Source: Treponema sp. (lineage in GTDB: Bacteria; Spirochaetota; Spirochaetia; Treponematales; Breznakiellaceae). Taken from it: DNA of 59,541 nt. A program made the translations under genes and the position numbers. Shown here in pieces: positions 43,233-50,651 of this stretch (positions within the stretch are counted from its first letter, which is position 1; every line of letters starts with the position of its first letter). The stretch covers positions 1 through 59,541 of the forward strand of contig JAISAQ010000063.1 in NCBI GenBank assembly GCA_031266775.1, written 5' to 3'. The notes under the pieces are model-generated. The model was not told where the DNA came from and did not search any database. It worked only from the letters and a program-made list of their open reading frames with translations.

Positions 43233-44408
43233 ATGGAATCACTTTCGTATGTAATGGTAACGCCGTATACAATCGCGAAAAGCAGAACGGGCGGCGTTAT
43301 CGCGCGCCTTCTTTCCCGCACGGATCTTGAGCTTGCCGGCGCGCAGATAATGGCCCCCGATGAAGCGTTCGTACACACATACGCCGCCTCCCTGCGAAAA
43401 AGGGAACCGGCCAATGAATTGTCGCTGCTTGCCGCTTACGTTGAAAAAAACATGGTCCCGTCGGAGGGCCGGCGGCACCGGACGCTGCTCCTCATCTTCC
43501 GGGGAAAAAACACCTGCAAAAAACTGCTCGCCACGTGCGGTCACATCGACACCACGCAGATTGCCGTTGACGCGGTAAGGGGAGAAACCATACGCGATAC
43601 CTACGCCGATCTTATTTTTTCCCGCGACAGGAAAGGGGAGGTAAGCTATTTTGAACCCGCGGTGCTTACCGCCCGCACCCAGAAGGACGCGGACAAGGAT
43701 CTCGGCCTTTTCGCGCGCTTTCTTGCGGACCAGCCAAACATAATCCGCAACGTAAACTACCCGGACCCTTCAAAAATTGAAAAAACGCTCGTGATAATAA
43801 AGCCCGATAACTGGACCTACAATTCGTCGCGGCCGGGAACCATTATAGACATGTTCTCAAGAACGGGGCTGCGCATCATCGGCACCAAGGTACACCGCTT
43901 CTCGCTTGCCGAAGCCCTGGAATTCTACGGCCCCGTGGAAGAAGCCCTCCGCAAAAACCTGGCCTCCGGTTTCGGCAGGCGGGCGCGCGAGATGCTGGAA
44001 AAGGAATTCAGCATTACCCTGAGCGGCGAATTCGCGGAGGCCCTTTCACGCGATTTCGGCGCGGAATGCACGCGGGATCAGTTTGCCCAGATCATCGCCT
44101 TTATGTGCGGAAGACGGCCCGGGTCCTGTTCCGAAGAAGAACGAAAGGGACCCGGCAGCGTCAAGTGCATGATACTCGTCTACGAGGGAAAGGACGCCGT
44201 CAAAAAAATACGGGACGTACTGGGGCCCACCGATCCCCTCAAGGCGCCTGAGGGAACGGTGCGCCGGGAATTCGGCAGCAACGTGATGATAAATACCGCC
44301 CACGCGTCCGACTCGCCCCGGAGTTTCGAACGTGAAAAAAACATCGTAAAGACCGACGAGAACACGCTTTCGGACGTTATCAAAAACTACCTCGCCGGAC
44401 GCCCCTGA
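43233..44408 (+). CDS. Tandem nucleoside-diphosphate-kinase-like protein
   Basis: This 391-aa protein contains two NDK-like domains. The second (residues ~183-375: KTLVIIKPDNWTYNS, SRTGLRIIGTKVHRFSLAEA, GTVRREFGSNVMINTAHASD) keeps the catalytic histidine as H357 before ASDS. The first (VMVTPYTIAKSRTGGVIARL, LLIFRGKNTCKKLL, ADLIFSRDRKGEVSYFEP) lacks a matching histidine and should be inactive. Normal NDK is about 140 aa, so this is an unusual fusion; the second domain also has an extra stretch of about 80 aa. Function: NTP/NDP phosphate exchange, perhaps regulated by the first domain. Confidence 0.85.
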   Translation: MESLSYVMVTPYTIAKSRTGGVIARLLSRTDLELAGAQIMAPDEAFVHTYAASLRKREPANELSLLAAYVEKNMVPSEGRRHRTLLLIFRGKNTCKKLLATCGHIDTTQIAVDAVRGETIRDTYADLIFSRDRKGEVSYFEPAVLTARTQKDADKDLGLFARFLADQPNIIRNVNYPDPSKIEKTLVIIKPDNWTYNSSRPGTIIDMFSRTGLRIIGTKVHRFSLAEALEFYGPVEEALRKNLASGFGRRAREMLEKEFSITLSGEFAEALSRDFGAECTRDQFAQIIAFMCGRRPGSCSEEERKGPGSVKCMILVYEGKDAVKKIRDVLGPTDPLKAPEGTVRREFGSNVMINTAHASDSPRSFEREKNIVKTDENTLSDVIKNYLAGRP

Positions 44409-44429
44409 GGGGAAAACCCCGCGGGCGCC

Positions 44430-45167
44430 TTATTCGGTTCCGCCCGGCATTCCGGCGTTGCCCGCGTTCCCTTCGGGACTTCCCGAAAGGGGAACGATGA
44501 TTTCAAGCAGTTCAACCCTGAATATCAGCGTCGCGTAGGGGGGAATAACCTGGCCCATGCCCTGCTCCCCGTATGCAATGCGGGAAGGAATATAGAAACG
44601 GTACACGCTGCCGACGGGCATAAGCTGAAGCCCTTCGGACCAGCCGGGAATGACGCGGTCAAGAGGAAATTCCACCGGTTCGCCCCGGCTGAAGCTCGAA
44701 TCGAAAACGGAACCGTCGATAAGGCTTCCCTCGTAATGCACCCTGACCGTATCGGCCCCCTCCGGCTTTACCCCGGTTCCCTCGCTCAGGATTTCATATT
44801 GAAGCCCGCTTTCGGTAACGCGCACCGTATCCTTCTCCGCGTTCTCGGCAAGAAAGGCCGTTTCCTTTGCGCGGTTTTCCTCGACCCGCCGGGCCATGAC
44901 CTCCTCAAAGGCAGCCTGAACCATGGCAACCGCCTCCTCAAGGGTATAGGAACTTTTGGCCCCGGTAACAGAATCCCTGAAACCCTGGGTAAAGGCGTCA
45001 TAATCAAATTCCAGCCCGGTCCGGCCAAGATCGGCTCCAACCACCCGGCCAAAGGCATAGCTTGTTTTTGTCCGCTCGTCGGCACGGGTAACATCTTCAG
45101 GAACGGCCCGGCCAAAAACCACAGACGAAAGGGCGGTAAAACAAAAAACGGCAATATATTTCTTCAT
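44430..45167 (-). CDS. FKBP-type peptidyl-prolyl isomerase, exported
   Basis: This 245-aa protein has a signal peptide (FCFTALSSVVFG), a FkpA-like N-terminal domain (residues 25-110) and a C-terminal FKBP domain with VRVHYEGSLIDGSVFDSS, VIPGWSEGLQLMPVGSVYRF and IPSRIAYGEQ. Such proteins fold periplasmic and outer-membrane proteins. The C-terminus is a glycine-rich tail. ATG 45167 is preferred to the upstream TTG 45209, because it leaves a normal signal peptide and lies 6 nt behind a -10 box. Confidence 0.93.
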   Translation of the reverse strand: MKKYIAVFCFTALSSVVFGRAVPEDVTRADERTKTSYAFGRVVGADLGRTGLEFDYDAFTQGFRDSVTGAKSSYTLEEAVAMVQAAFEEVMARRVEENRAKETAFLAENAEKDTVRVTESGLQYEILSEGTGVKPEGADTVRVHYEGSLIDGSVFDSSFSRGEPVEFPLDRVIPGWSEGLQLMPVGSVYRFYIPSRIAYGEQGMGQVIPPYATLIFRVELLEIIVPLSGSPEGNAGNAGMPGGTE

Positions 45168-45173
45168 ATTGCA

Positions 45174-45202
45174 AGCATAGGTCTTTATCCCGTAAAGTAC
45201 AA
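45174..45202 (-). promoter_or_regulatory. Promoter of FKBP gene, leaderless type
   Basis: Minus-strand TTGTAC (45202-45197) and TATGCT (45179-45174) are 17 nt apart. Six bases separate the -10 from ATG 45167. Confidence 0.5.
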
Positions 45203-45235
45203 TAGACAAAATTCTTTTTCCTGTTTATAGTGGCC

Positions 45236-45302
45236 ATGTTTTGTAACCCGGTTGGTTACTGGCTAACCTTCGGTTAGCTTGCATGGCTTGCGATTTTTCA
45301 GG
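45236..45302 (+). repeat. accttcggt-type hairpin repeat, copy 1
   Basis: GCTAACC-TTC-GGTTAGC (45262-45278) is a 7-bp stem. Flanks AACCCGGTTGGT and GCGATTTTTCAGG match the block at 46671-46740 (AACCCGGCTGGT, accttcggt, GCAATTTTTCAGG). Confidence 0.65.
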
Positions 45303-45333
45303 CTAAAGCATGGCTTTAGCCTTGCAAAATCGC
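45290..45333. terminator. Large hairpin upstream of the MFS gene
   Basis: GCGATTTTTCAGGCTAAAGC pairs with GCTTTAGCC...AAAATCGC around loop ATG; the inner 9-bp stem is perfect and the outer arms pair with small gaps. GTTTTTA follows. It could be a terminator or part of the repeat family. Confidence 0.5.
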
Positions 45334-45346
45334 GTTTTTAAGCGGA

Positions 45347-45382
45347 AGTTGTTCAAAACTCTAGTTATTGAACAACTCTAAT
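45347..45382 (+). repeat. GTTGTTCAATAACT palindrome, copy 3
   Basis: AGTTGTTCAAAACT and AGTTATTGAACAACT with flank CTCTAATT. It is followed by TTGACAAGGGG, which supplies the ribosome site of the MFS gene. Confidence 0.8.
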
Positions 45383-45398
45383 TGACAAGGGGCTGGCA

Positions 45399-46670
45399 GT
45401 GCTTCCTCGGCTTTCACTTCTTAAAGGGATCTACAGATCCGATGTGAGCATCGGGCGTTTCCTCTGTGTGCTTGTCTTTTCGGGTATTTCATTCGGGCTT
45501 TACAAGGGCATTCAGGACAACTACCTTGCGGAAATTGTCCATATTGACGCCTTTGAACGGGGCATCGTGGAATTCTTCCGTGAAATACCGGGGCTTCTTG
45601 TAGTGTTTATTCTTGCAGGAATGTACCGCTTTACCGAAAGCCGCATCTTCAAGATAGGCATAGCCCTGATGGCGGCGGGACTCATGGGCTTTCTTGCCGC
45701 CGGAACGGGCAAATTCATCGTGGTTCTTTTTATGGTGATCTTCAGCACGGGGGAGCATATCATCATGCCGGTGCGGACAACCCTCTCGCTGGATCTGGCC
45801 GAAAAAAACAGGGGCGGCGCGTCGCTGGGCATTACCACCGCGCTGGGGCAGGGCGGAAACATCGCGGGTTTCCTCATCGTTACCGCCGCCTTTTTTGTTT
45901 TTTCCCGGACGGGATTCGGAAGGTCCGGCGGCGGGGAAGGGACGGCGCGGTTCAAGATCATCTTCGCCGCCGCCGCCGCGCTGATGACGGCCGCGACGCT
46001 CATTGTACTCGCGCTGCGGGAATCGGAACTCAAGGTAACACGCAGGCGCTTTTATTTTGCCAGGAAATTTTCCAAGTATTACATGCTGGAAGTTTTCTAC
46101 GGCGCGCGGAAACAGATCTTCATTACCTTTGCCCCCTATGTGCTCATACTCAACTACGGCGCTGACACGTCCGTCATCTCCATGCTCCTCGCGCTGAGCG
46201 CGGTCTTCGGTGCCGTCATAAGCCCCTTCATGGGAAAACTTATCGACAGGGCGGGCTACAAGATCATCATGGTCACCGACACCCTTCTTCTGATAGTAGT
46301 CTGCTTCTTCTACGGTTTTTCACACATCATCTTCCCCATGCATATCGCCTTCTATGTGGTCTGCATAAATTACATCCTTGACGCGATAATTTCCCTTGCC
46401 AGCATGGCAAGCAACGTGTATGTGCAGGACATCGCCTCAAGCCAGGAGGAGATTACCGCGACGCTGAGCACCGGCATTTCGGTTAACCACGTGATCAGCA
46501 TATTCATAGCCCTCGCCGGAGGACTTATCTGGAAACTGGCGGGTGTGGAACTTCTCTTCAGCATTTCGGCCTTCCTGGGGCTCTGCAATACCCTGTACGC
46601 CGCGACGATACAGCCGGAGAAGGAAAGGCTACAGGTGAAGGCAAAACAGCCGATAATGGAAGTGAAATGA
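45399..46670 (+). CDS. MFS transporter
   Basis: This 423-aa integral membrane protein has twelve predicted hydrophobic segments in two halves, and a charged loop SRTGFGRSGGGEGTARF between helices. The family-type arrangement FMGKLIDRAGYKIIMVTD follows the seventh helix region. It probably moves a small solute or drug by proton or ion coupling; the substrate is unknown. GTG 45399 is preceded by AAGGGG. A repeat element follows its stop codon. Confidence 0.88.
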   Translation: MLPRLSLLKGIYRSDVSIGRFLCVLVFSGISFGLYKGIQDNYLAEIVHIDAFERGIVEFFREIPGLLVVFILAGMYRFTESRIFKIGIALMAAGLMGFLAAGTGKFIVVLFMVIFSTGEHIIMPVRTTLSLDLAEKNRGGASLGITTALGQGGNIAGFLIVTAAFFVFSRTGFGRSGGGEGTARFKIIFAAAAALMTAATLIVLALRESELKVTRRRFYFARKFSKYYMLEVFYGARKQIFITFAPYVLILNYGADTSVISMLLALSAVFGAVISPFMGKLIDRAGYKIIMVTDTLLLIVVCFFYGFSHIIFPMHIAFYVVCINYILDAIISLASMASNVYVQDIASSQEEITATLSTGISVNHVISIFIALAGGLIWKLAGVELLFSISAFLGLCNTLYAATIQPEKERLQVKAKQPIMEVK

Positions 46671-46740
46671 GCTTGTTTCAAAACCCGGCTGGTGCGAACC
46701 TTCGGTCCGATGAAACAGCCTCAATTAGCAATTTTTCAGG
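46671..46740 (+). repeat. accttcggt-type hairpin repeat, copy 2
   Basis: It directly follows the MFS stop. GCTTGTTTCA and TGAAACAGCC are outer arms around GCGAACCTTCGGTCCG. The right end (GCAATTTTTCAGG) overlaps the ribosome site of the next gene (CAGGAG). Confidence 0.6.
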
Positions 46741-46750
46741 AGCATACCGC

Positions 46751-47236
46751 ATGAAAAAAATTCCGCCCGCCGCGGCGATTCTGTGTTTCCTTTTGGCCTT
46801 TGCCCCGGACGGGTTTTTACACGCCGCCCCTCCTGAACTTGTCAAGATAAGCACCGACATTCCCGATTTTGTCACGGGACTTCCCTCGCGGGCGGACACC
46901 ATCTACGGATACGGAGCGGCCATCGCGCCGGATCTGGATGAATCGCTTGAGCTGGCGGAAACCCACGCCAAAAGGGATCTTTCAGGCCGCATAGTCGAAG
47001 GAATTCCGTCCGTGTCGGCATATATAACGAAAATATCAGGCGGCGCCTGGGACCCGCTGTTCATCCAGATTCTGCTCCTCGCGGACAGGCACATCATGGA
47101 CGCCCTTATCTACACCGGCGTCACCGTCGTGGAAAAACGCGTCCAGACCCCGGACGGCGCGGTATGGTGCCTCCTTTCGCTCAAAAAAAAGGACGCGCTC
47201 GCGATCATAACAAACGTGGACCGGCTGCTGCGGTAG
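46751..47236 (+). CDS. LPP20-family exported protein
   Basis: This 161-aa protein has a signal peptide (AAAILCFLLAFAPDGFLHA) and an LPP20-type domain: ADTIYGYGAAIAPDLDESLE, LAETHAKRDLSGRI and DGAVWCLLSLKKKDALAI. LPP20/FlgT-like domains occur in outer-membrane-associated lipoproteins and flagellar proteins; the role here is unknown. There is no lipobox cysteine. The start is ATG 46751 after CAGGAG. Confidence 0.8.
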   Translation: MKKIPPAAAILCFLLAFAPDGFLHAAPPELVKISTDIPDFVTGLPSRADTIYGYGAAIAPDLDESLELAETHAKRDLSGRIVEGIPSVSAYITKISGGAWDPLFIQILLLADRHIMDALIYTGVTVVEKRVQTPDGAVWCLLSLKKKDALAIITNVDRLLR

Positions 47237-47393
47237 AGGGCGGCCAAAAAACGCGCAAGGGACGCAGCCTGGGCCGTCTGCCGGCCCGGCAAGGCCTGCA
47301 GGACAAAAAAGCGCAAACGGACTTGTTATGCAAAATAGGGGCTGGAATTTAAACGTTAAATTCATTCCAATAATTTTTCAGAGAAGGTTGAAT

Positions 47394-47855
47394 ATGATAA
47401 ATAAATTCACATGGTTAACAGTTATAGCGGTAAACATTATTTTAACGGGATGTGGAAACAATTCATCTGAAAAACCAATTGAGGCGGAATTGAAACAAGT
47501 AACTTTTCAATTGGATAGTGCATGGAATAATGGCAATGCAATTGAATTTGCAAATTTTTGGACTGAAAATGCAATAAATGTAAGTCCAATGGGTGAAATA
47601 ATGGAAGGACGCAAAACAATTGAACAAAATATGGCAATGGAATTTTCCGGCTCAATGAAAGGTTCTACACATAAATTAATAATTAAAAAAGCATATTCAG
47701 TATCATCTACAGTAGCGGTAGCAGATGGTATTGCCGAAGTGGCAACAGGAGATTATGAACCCTGGACATCAATGTTTACGGCCGTTTTTTCAAAGAATGA
47801 AAATAATGTTTGGAAAATCGCCCATATGCGGGCATATATATTTTATCCTGACTAA
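47394..47855 (+). CDS. SnoaL/DUF4440-like lipoprotein in AT-rich DNA
   Basis: This 153-aa protein has a signal peptide and lipobox (IILTGCGNN), then a nuclear-transport-factor-2-like domain: TFQLDSAWNNGNAIEFANFW, EGRKTIEQNMAMEFS, SSTVAVADGIAEV and VWKIAHMRAYIF. Such domains bind small ligands or act as isomerases or hydrolases; function unknown. It begins the AT-rich segment and uses codons unlike the upstream GC-rich genes, so it was probably acquired. ATG 47394 follows GAGAAGG. Confidence 0.8.
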   Translation: MINKFTWLTVIAVNIILTGCGNNSSEKPIEAELKQVTFQLDSAWNNGNAIEFANFWTENAINVSPMGEIMEGRKTIEQNMAMEFSGSMKGSTHKLIIKKAYSVSSTVAVADGIAEVATGDYEPWTSMFTAVFSKNENNVWKIAHMRAYIFYPD

Positions 47856-47881
47856 ACAAGAGTTGTATAATATATATCGGT

Positions 47882-48114
47882 TCAACATTTACGATTGAGT
47901 GGTATTATGACCAAACAGGATATAGTCAGGCTGAGGGAGATAAAATATACGCATTCAAACCACAACCGGACAGGTATTTATCCTTATTTTACAAAGGATA
48001 AAAAAATAATAATGACTAATGGGTTTCGAAAAAAAAACGCAGAAGATGCCAAGAACCGAAAAAGAATTGACAATAAAAAATATGAATGAATACAATTCAC
48101 GAGGAGGTAAATAA
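47882..48114 (+). pseudogene. Broken HigB/RelE-type toxin gene
   Basis: Toxin-like segments lie in three frames in order. Frame a (47882-48001) reads FTIEWYYDQTGYSQ and then DKIYAFKPQPDRYLSLFY, with the usual middle of the toxin missing between them. Frame b (about 47997-48035) reads DKKIIMTNGFRKK. Frame c (48034-48114), after a run of nine A, reads KTQKMPRTEKELTIKNMNEY and ends with TAA two bases before the antitoxin ATG. This is the HigB order and ending, but with an internal deletion and two +1 frame changes, so no functional toxin can be made. Confidence 0.75.
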
Positions 48115-48116
48115 TT

Positions 48117-48362
48117 ATGGAAACAACATTTGACAAATTTATCAACAAGGATCCCCAAGAGAGGGAAATTTTTGAAAAGGAATATAATGATTTTTTAATA
48201 TCGGAATTTGTCTTGCAAAAAATGGAAGAAGAAAATATCTCCATAAGGACGCTGGCAAAAAACGCCGGTGTATCGCCGACGGCAATACAAAAGATGAGGA
48301 GTAAAAATTCTGAAAAGATAACATACAGGACGGGCGAAGCAGCCGTTTCTATTCAGCACTAA
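48117..48362 (+). CDS. HigA-like HTH antitoxin, C-terminally truncated
   Basis: This 81-aa protein has the helix-turn-helix of HigA-type antitoxins: EENISIRTLAKNAGVSPTAI followed by QKMRSKNSEKIT. Normal members continue with about 30 more residues after this point; here the frame ends in YRTGEAAVSIQH. The GAGGAGG ribosome site is in the end of the broken toxin gene. The 3' end overlaps the vapC stop on the other strand, which suggests that insertion of the vapBC module cut this gene. Confidence 0.75.
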   Translation: METTFDKFINKDPQEREIFEKEYNDFLISEFVLQKMEEENISIRTLAKNAGVSPTAIQKMRSKNSEKITYRTGEAAVSIQH

Positions 48363-48732
48363 TATATTTCAACTCTTCTGGCATTATTATTTGAAATTTT
48401 TTGTCCAATGTCCATATCTTTGATTTGCTTTTTATTCCATACATTAATATCATCGCATCAATTAATCCAACTCCTTTATCCAATAATTTATTTTTGTTTG
48501 AATAATTTCCCGCCTTTACCATTATATCTTTGTATCTTTTCTTTGGTAAATACTTCCAATAATTTAATATTATTTCTTCTTCATATTTATTTTTGACACC
48601 TTGTAATAATTCTCCAAATATACATTCAACCGCCAGAATTTTCCTGTTTTCCAATAATGTGGAAACTATAGGATAATATTCCTGATTATTCTTTAAATAT
48701 TCGATCCAAACTGTTGTATCAAGTATTATCAT
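48349..48732 (-). CDS. vapC: VapC-type PIN-domain toxin
   Basis: This 127-aa PIN protein keeps all acidic residues: D5 (ILDTTVWIEYL), E41 (FGELLQG), D92 (LIDAMIL) and D110 (TLDKKF). It should be an active RNase. It overlaps vapB by 4 nt. It is AT-rich and only distantly similar to the VapC at 243-620, so the two modules came from different sources. Confidence 0.92.
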   Translation of the reverse strand: MIILDTTVWIEYLKNNQEYYPIVSTLLENRKILAVECIFGELLQGVKNKYEEEIILNYWKYLPKKRYKDIMVKAGNYSNKNKLLDKGVGLIDAMILMYGIKSKSKIWTLDKKFQIIMPEELKYISAE

Positions 48733-48935
48733 TTTTGCCGATTAATTTCACGAATTTTTTGTCCATTTTCAAGGAAAAGAGGTTTTTGTGCTATCTTTTT
48801 ATTTAGCTCTTTAATATTATAAATATCAATCCAGTCTTTTAAGGCGATTGTTATTGCTTCAGTAACAGTAGAGCTTTGAGTATATGCTTTTACATCATTA
48901 ATCAAATCATCAGCGATTATTGCGGTTACTTTCAT
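48729..48935 (-). CDS. vapB: VapB-type antitoxin, ribbon-helix-helix
   Basis: This 68-aa protein begins MKVTAIIADDLINDVKAY and continues TVTEAITIALKDWIDIY, the strand plus two helices of an RHH DNA-binding domain, then a basic toxin-binding tail. It should neutralise the neighbouring VapC and repress its own promoter. ATG 48935 is 7 nt behind a -10 box with no ribosome site; a longer frame to 48971 would start inside the promoter. Confidence 0.88.
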   Translation of the reverse strand: MKVTAIIADDLINDVKAYTQSSTVTEAITIALKDWIDIYNIKELNKKIAQKPLFLENGQKIREINRQK

Positions 48936-48942
48936 ACGATTA

Positions 48943-48971
48943 AGTATACGATATATTATCATATCTGTCAA
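48943..48971 (-). promoter_or_regulatory. vapBC promoter with overlapping dyad
   Basis: Minus-strand TTGACA (48971-48966) and TATACT (48948-48943) are 17 nt apart; both are near consensus. The spacer holds GATATGATAATATATC, with GATAT and ATATC as inverted arms, a likely VapB operator. Confidence 0.7.
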
Positions 48972-49369
48972 TATTTTTTCGAATGTTTTTTGAATTTTTA
49001 AGGATTTATATTATGTATGATATTTTATACGGTTTTATTTATAGCCACTTGTGCCATTGCGCATAACGTTTCGGCCGTTTGGATGCTGCTTACACAGTAT
49101 TATCAAAGTTTTGGCGGCCCGGATAAGGGCTTTGCGAAGCACCGTACCGAAGGTACGCGACCAAGGCCGGCAAAATGTAGGTACAGTGAGCCGTGAGAGG
49201 CATAACAAGCGGAAAATTTTGACTACGATGCCATACACCGCCAGCTGGAAATAGTGTTGAACAGCCGCAATCCGATAGATTAAAATGTCGGGTGATACTG
49301 GACCATTACCTTCTACATTTTACAGCAAAAGTTGTTCAATAACTGAAATCATTGAACAATTCTATTATT
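48972..49369. other. Gene-free stretch of about 400 bp
   Basis: No gene is supported. It holds a CGTACC-GAA-GGTACG hairpin (49143-49157), two GCATAAC words (49059 and 49199) of uncertain meaning, and a palindrome copy at 49330. GC content rises in 49050-49210 relative to the flanks. Confidence 0.6.
49330..49366 (+). repeat. GTTGTTCAATAACT palindrome, copy 4
   Basis: AGTTGTTCAATAACT is followed by ATCATTGAACAATT and the flank CTATT. It ends a few bases from the stop codon of the methyltransferase-like gene. Confidence 0.8.
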
Positions 49370-50113
49370 TTATCCTTTTCTAATTATTATTAAATTATTA
49401 TGCGGATCCCCATTTAAACCGGACATAATCTTATATTCTACTGTTATTTCGTTTTTATCTATATATTTTTTGAAATACTCTTTGTATTTTGAAAAACATT
49501 CCTCAAGCATATCCTCTATTATGTATATCCCATTCGATTTTAAGTTTTTTATGGAATTTTCAAAAAGACAAATAGTTGCTTCATAGATATGGCAACCGTC
49601 ATCTATAATAATATCAAATTTGTCTGGATATACCTGATACGAGTGAAGAAAAAACAATTCTATTTTATTTGGATCCATTTGATCTAATAATGCTGTATGT
49701 ATCCTTACATCTTCATATAAAGAATTTGCGTCTATATCCCCGCCAATTATAATGGCATTTCTAAAATAATCCCGCCATGCGCGTAAAGACGCGCCGCGGA
49801 ATATTCCACACTCAAAAACCGCCTTGACTTCATTTCGTATAGGTGAAAAAAGTGAATGATATGTATTTGTGTAGGTATGGACATTTTTTCTAAATGTTGA
49901 ACCTTTATCCGATCCATACATATCCCATAATAAGGAAAGTTCTTCTTCAGATTGAGAAGATTGTTTTATCAGAAACATCATCATTTCCGCCAAGCTTTCG
50001 TATTTTGTTTCCAGTTCTCTATACAAATTTTTGCATTTTGCTTCCAATTCCCGATACAAATCCTTATGCCATTTTCCCCTAATATTTTTTATCATTTCTT
50101 TTAACATCATCAT
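49370..50113 (-). CDS. Class I SAM-dependent methyltransferase-like protein
   Basis: This 247-aa protein starts with a coiled-coil-like region (residues 1-50), then WDMYGSDKGSTFRK, the SAM loop VFECGIFRGASLRAW, IIGGDIDANSLYEDVRI and FDIIIDDGCHIYEATI with NGIYIIEDM. This matches methyltransferases of the type found in cell-surface glycan or antibiotic modification loci. No glycosyltransferases are nearby. The gene is AT-rich and belongs to the accessory island. ATG 50113 follows AAGAGGA. Confidence 0.82.
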   Translation of the reverse strand: MMMLKEMIKNIRGKWHKDLYRELEAKCKNLYRELETKYESLAEMMMFLIKQSSQSEEELSLLWDMYGSDKGSTFRKNVHTYTNTYHSLFSPIRNEVKAVFECGIFRGASLRAWRDYFRNAIIIGGDIDANSLYEDVRIHTALLDQMDPNKIELFFLHSYQVYPDKFDIIIDDGCHIYEATICLFENSIKNLKSNGIYIIEDMLEECFSKYKEYFKKYIDKNEITVEYKIMSGLNGDPHNNLIIIRKG

Positions 50114-50651
50114 TTCCTCTTAAAGATTTGATTTATCCTTCCCGTGTCACAGATATAAGCCCATTCGGTCTGAGCCCCCGTCTATTTGGCGTTAACGCAC
50201 TGGTTGAATTTCGCGCTGTTGGAAGGAATATAACCGCTACCCATACCAGACCTCCCCCTTGTATATGGCGGCGCATCCGCAAAGCCGGCCCGCGGGCGGT
50301 GAAGAGTAAAAGTACCGGCATAAAAAACGGGCTATGCGCGGTAACGTCTTCAGATTTCAAGAGACAAATAAGGGTATTTACAATTAAACCCCAAGGGATT
50401 AAACAGCGGGAAATGTATTTATTTGCTAAAGGATGTAAAGAAACCGCGCTATATACGGGGGGGGGGGGGGGGGGGGGGTAACGTTATACCAGCGCCATTC
50501 ATGGAAGTGAGTATGACACGAATGAAAAATTTGTACAAGCGCCCTTTGGGTAACATTTTTAAATGGGACATTTCGGCATCCCCGCGCCCGCCTCTCCCCG
50601 AAGGAGATCAAAAACCCGCGAGGGTTACCCGCCCGGAAATCTCCTGGCCTT
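50114..50651. other. Gene-free stretch of 538 bp with G22 tract
   Basis: I find no convincing gene. It contains degraded sequence with mixed base composition and a run of 22 G. Frames across the tract are low-complexity artefacts. Confidence 0.6.
50457..50478 (+). repeat. Homopolymer of 22 G
   Basis: An unbroken G22 run is flanked by ATATAC and TAACG. Long G runs are classic slippage sites in bacteria and also a common site of assembly error. Confidence 0.9.

Noticed and set aside
47324-49205. GTTATGC / GCATAAC words around the TA genes, as possible integron attC sites
   Set aside because: Only 7-base matches, expected by chance several times in the window; no paired inner arms or integrase gene could be seen.
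49035-49254. Short open frames on both strands near 49050-49250
   Set aside because: No ribosome sites, no recognisable family, and both cross the same hairpin.
50128-50481. Open frame ending in poly-glycine
   Set aside because: The glycine run is the G22 tract; there is no ribosome site or recognised pattern.
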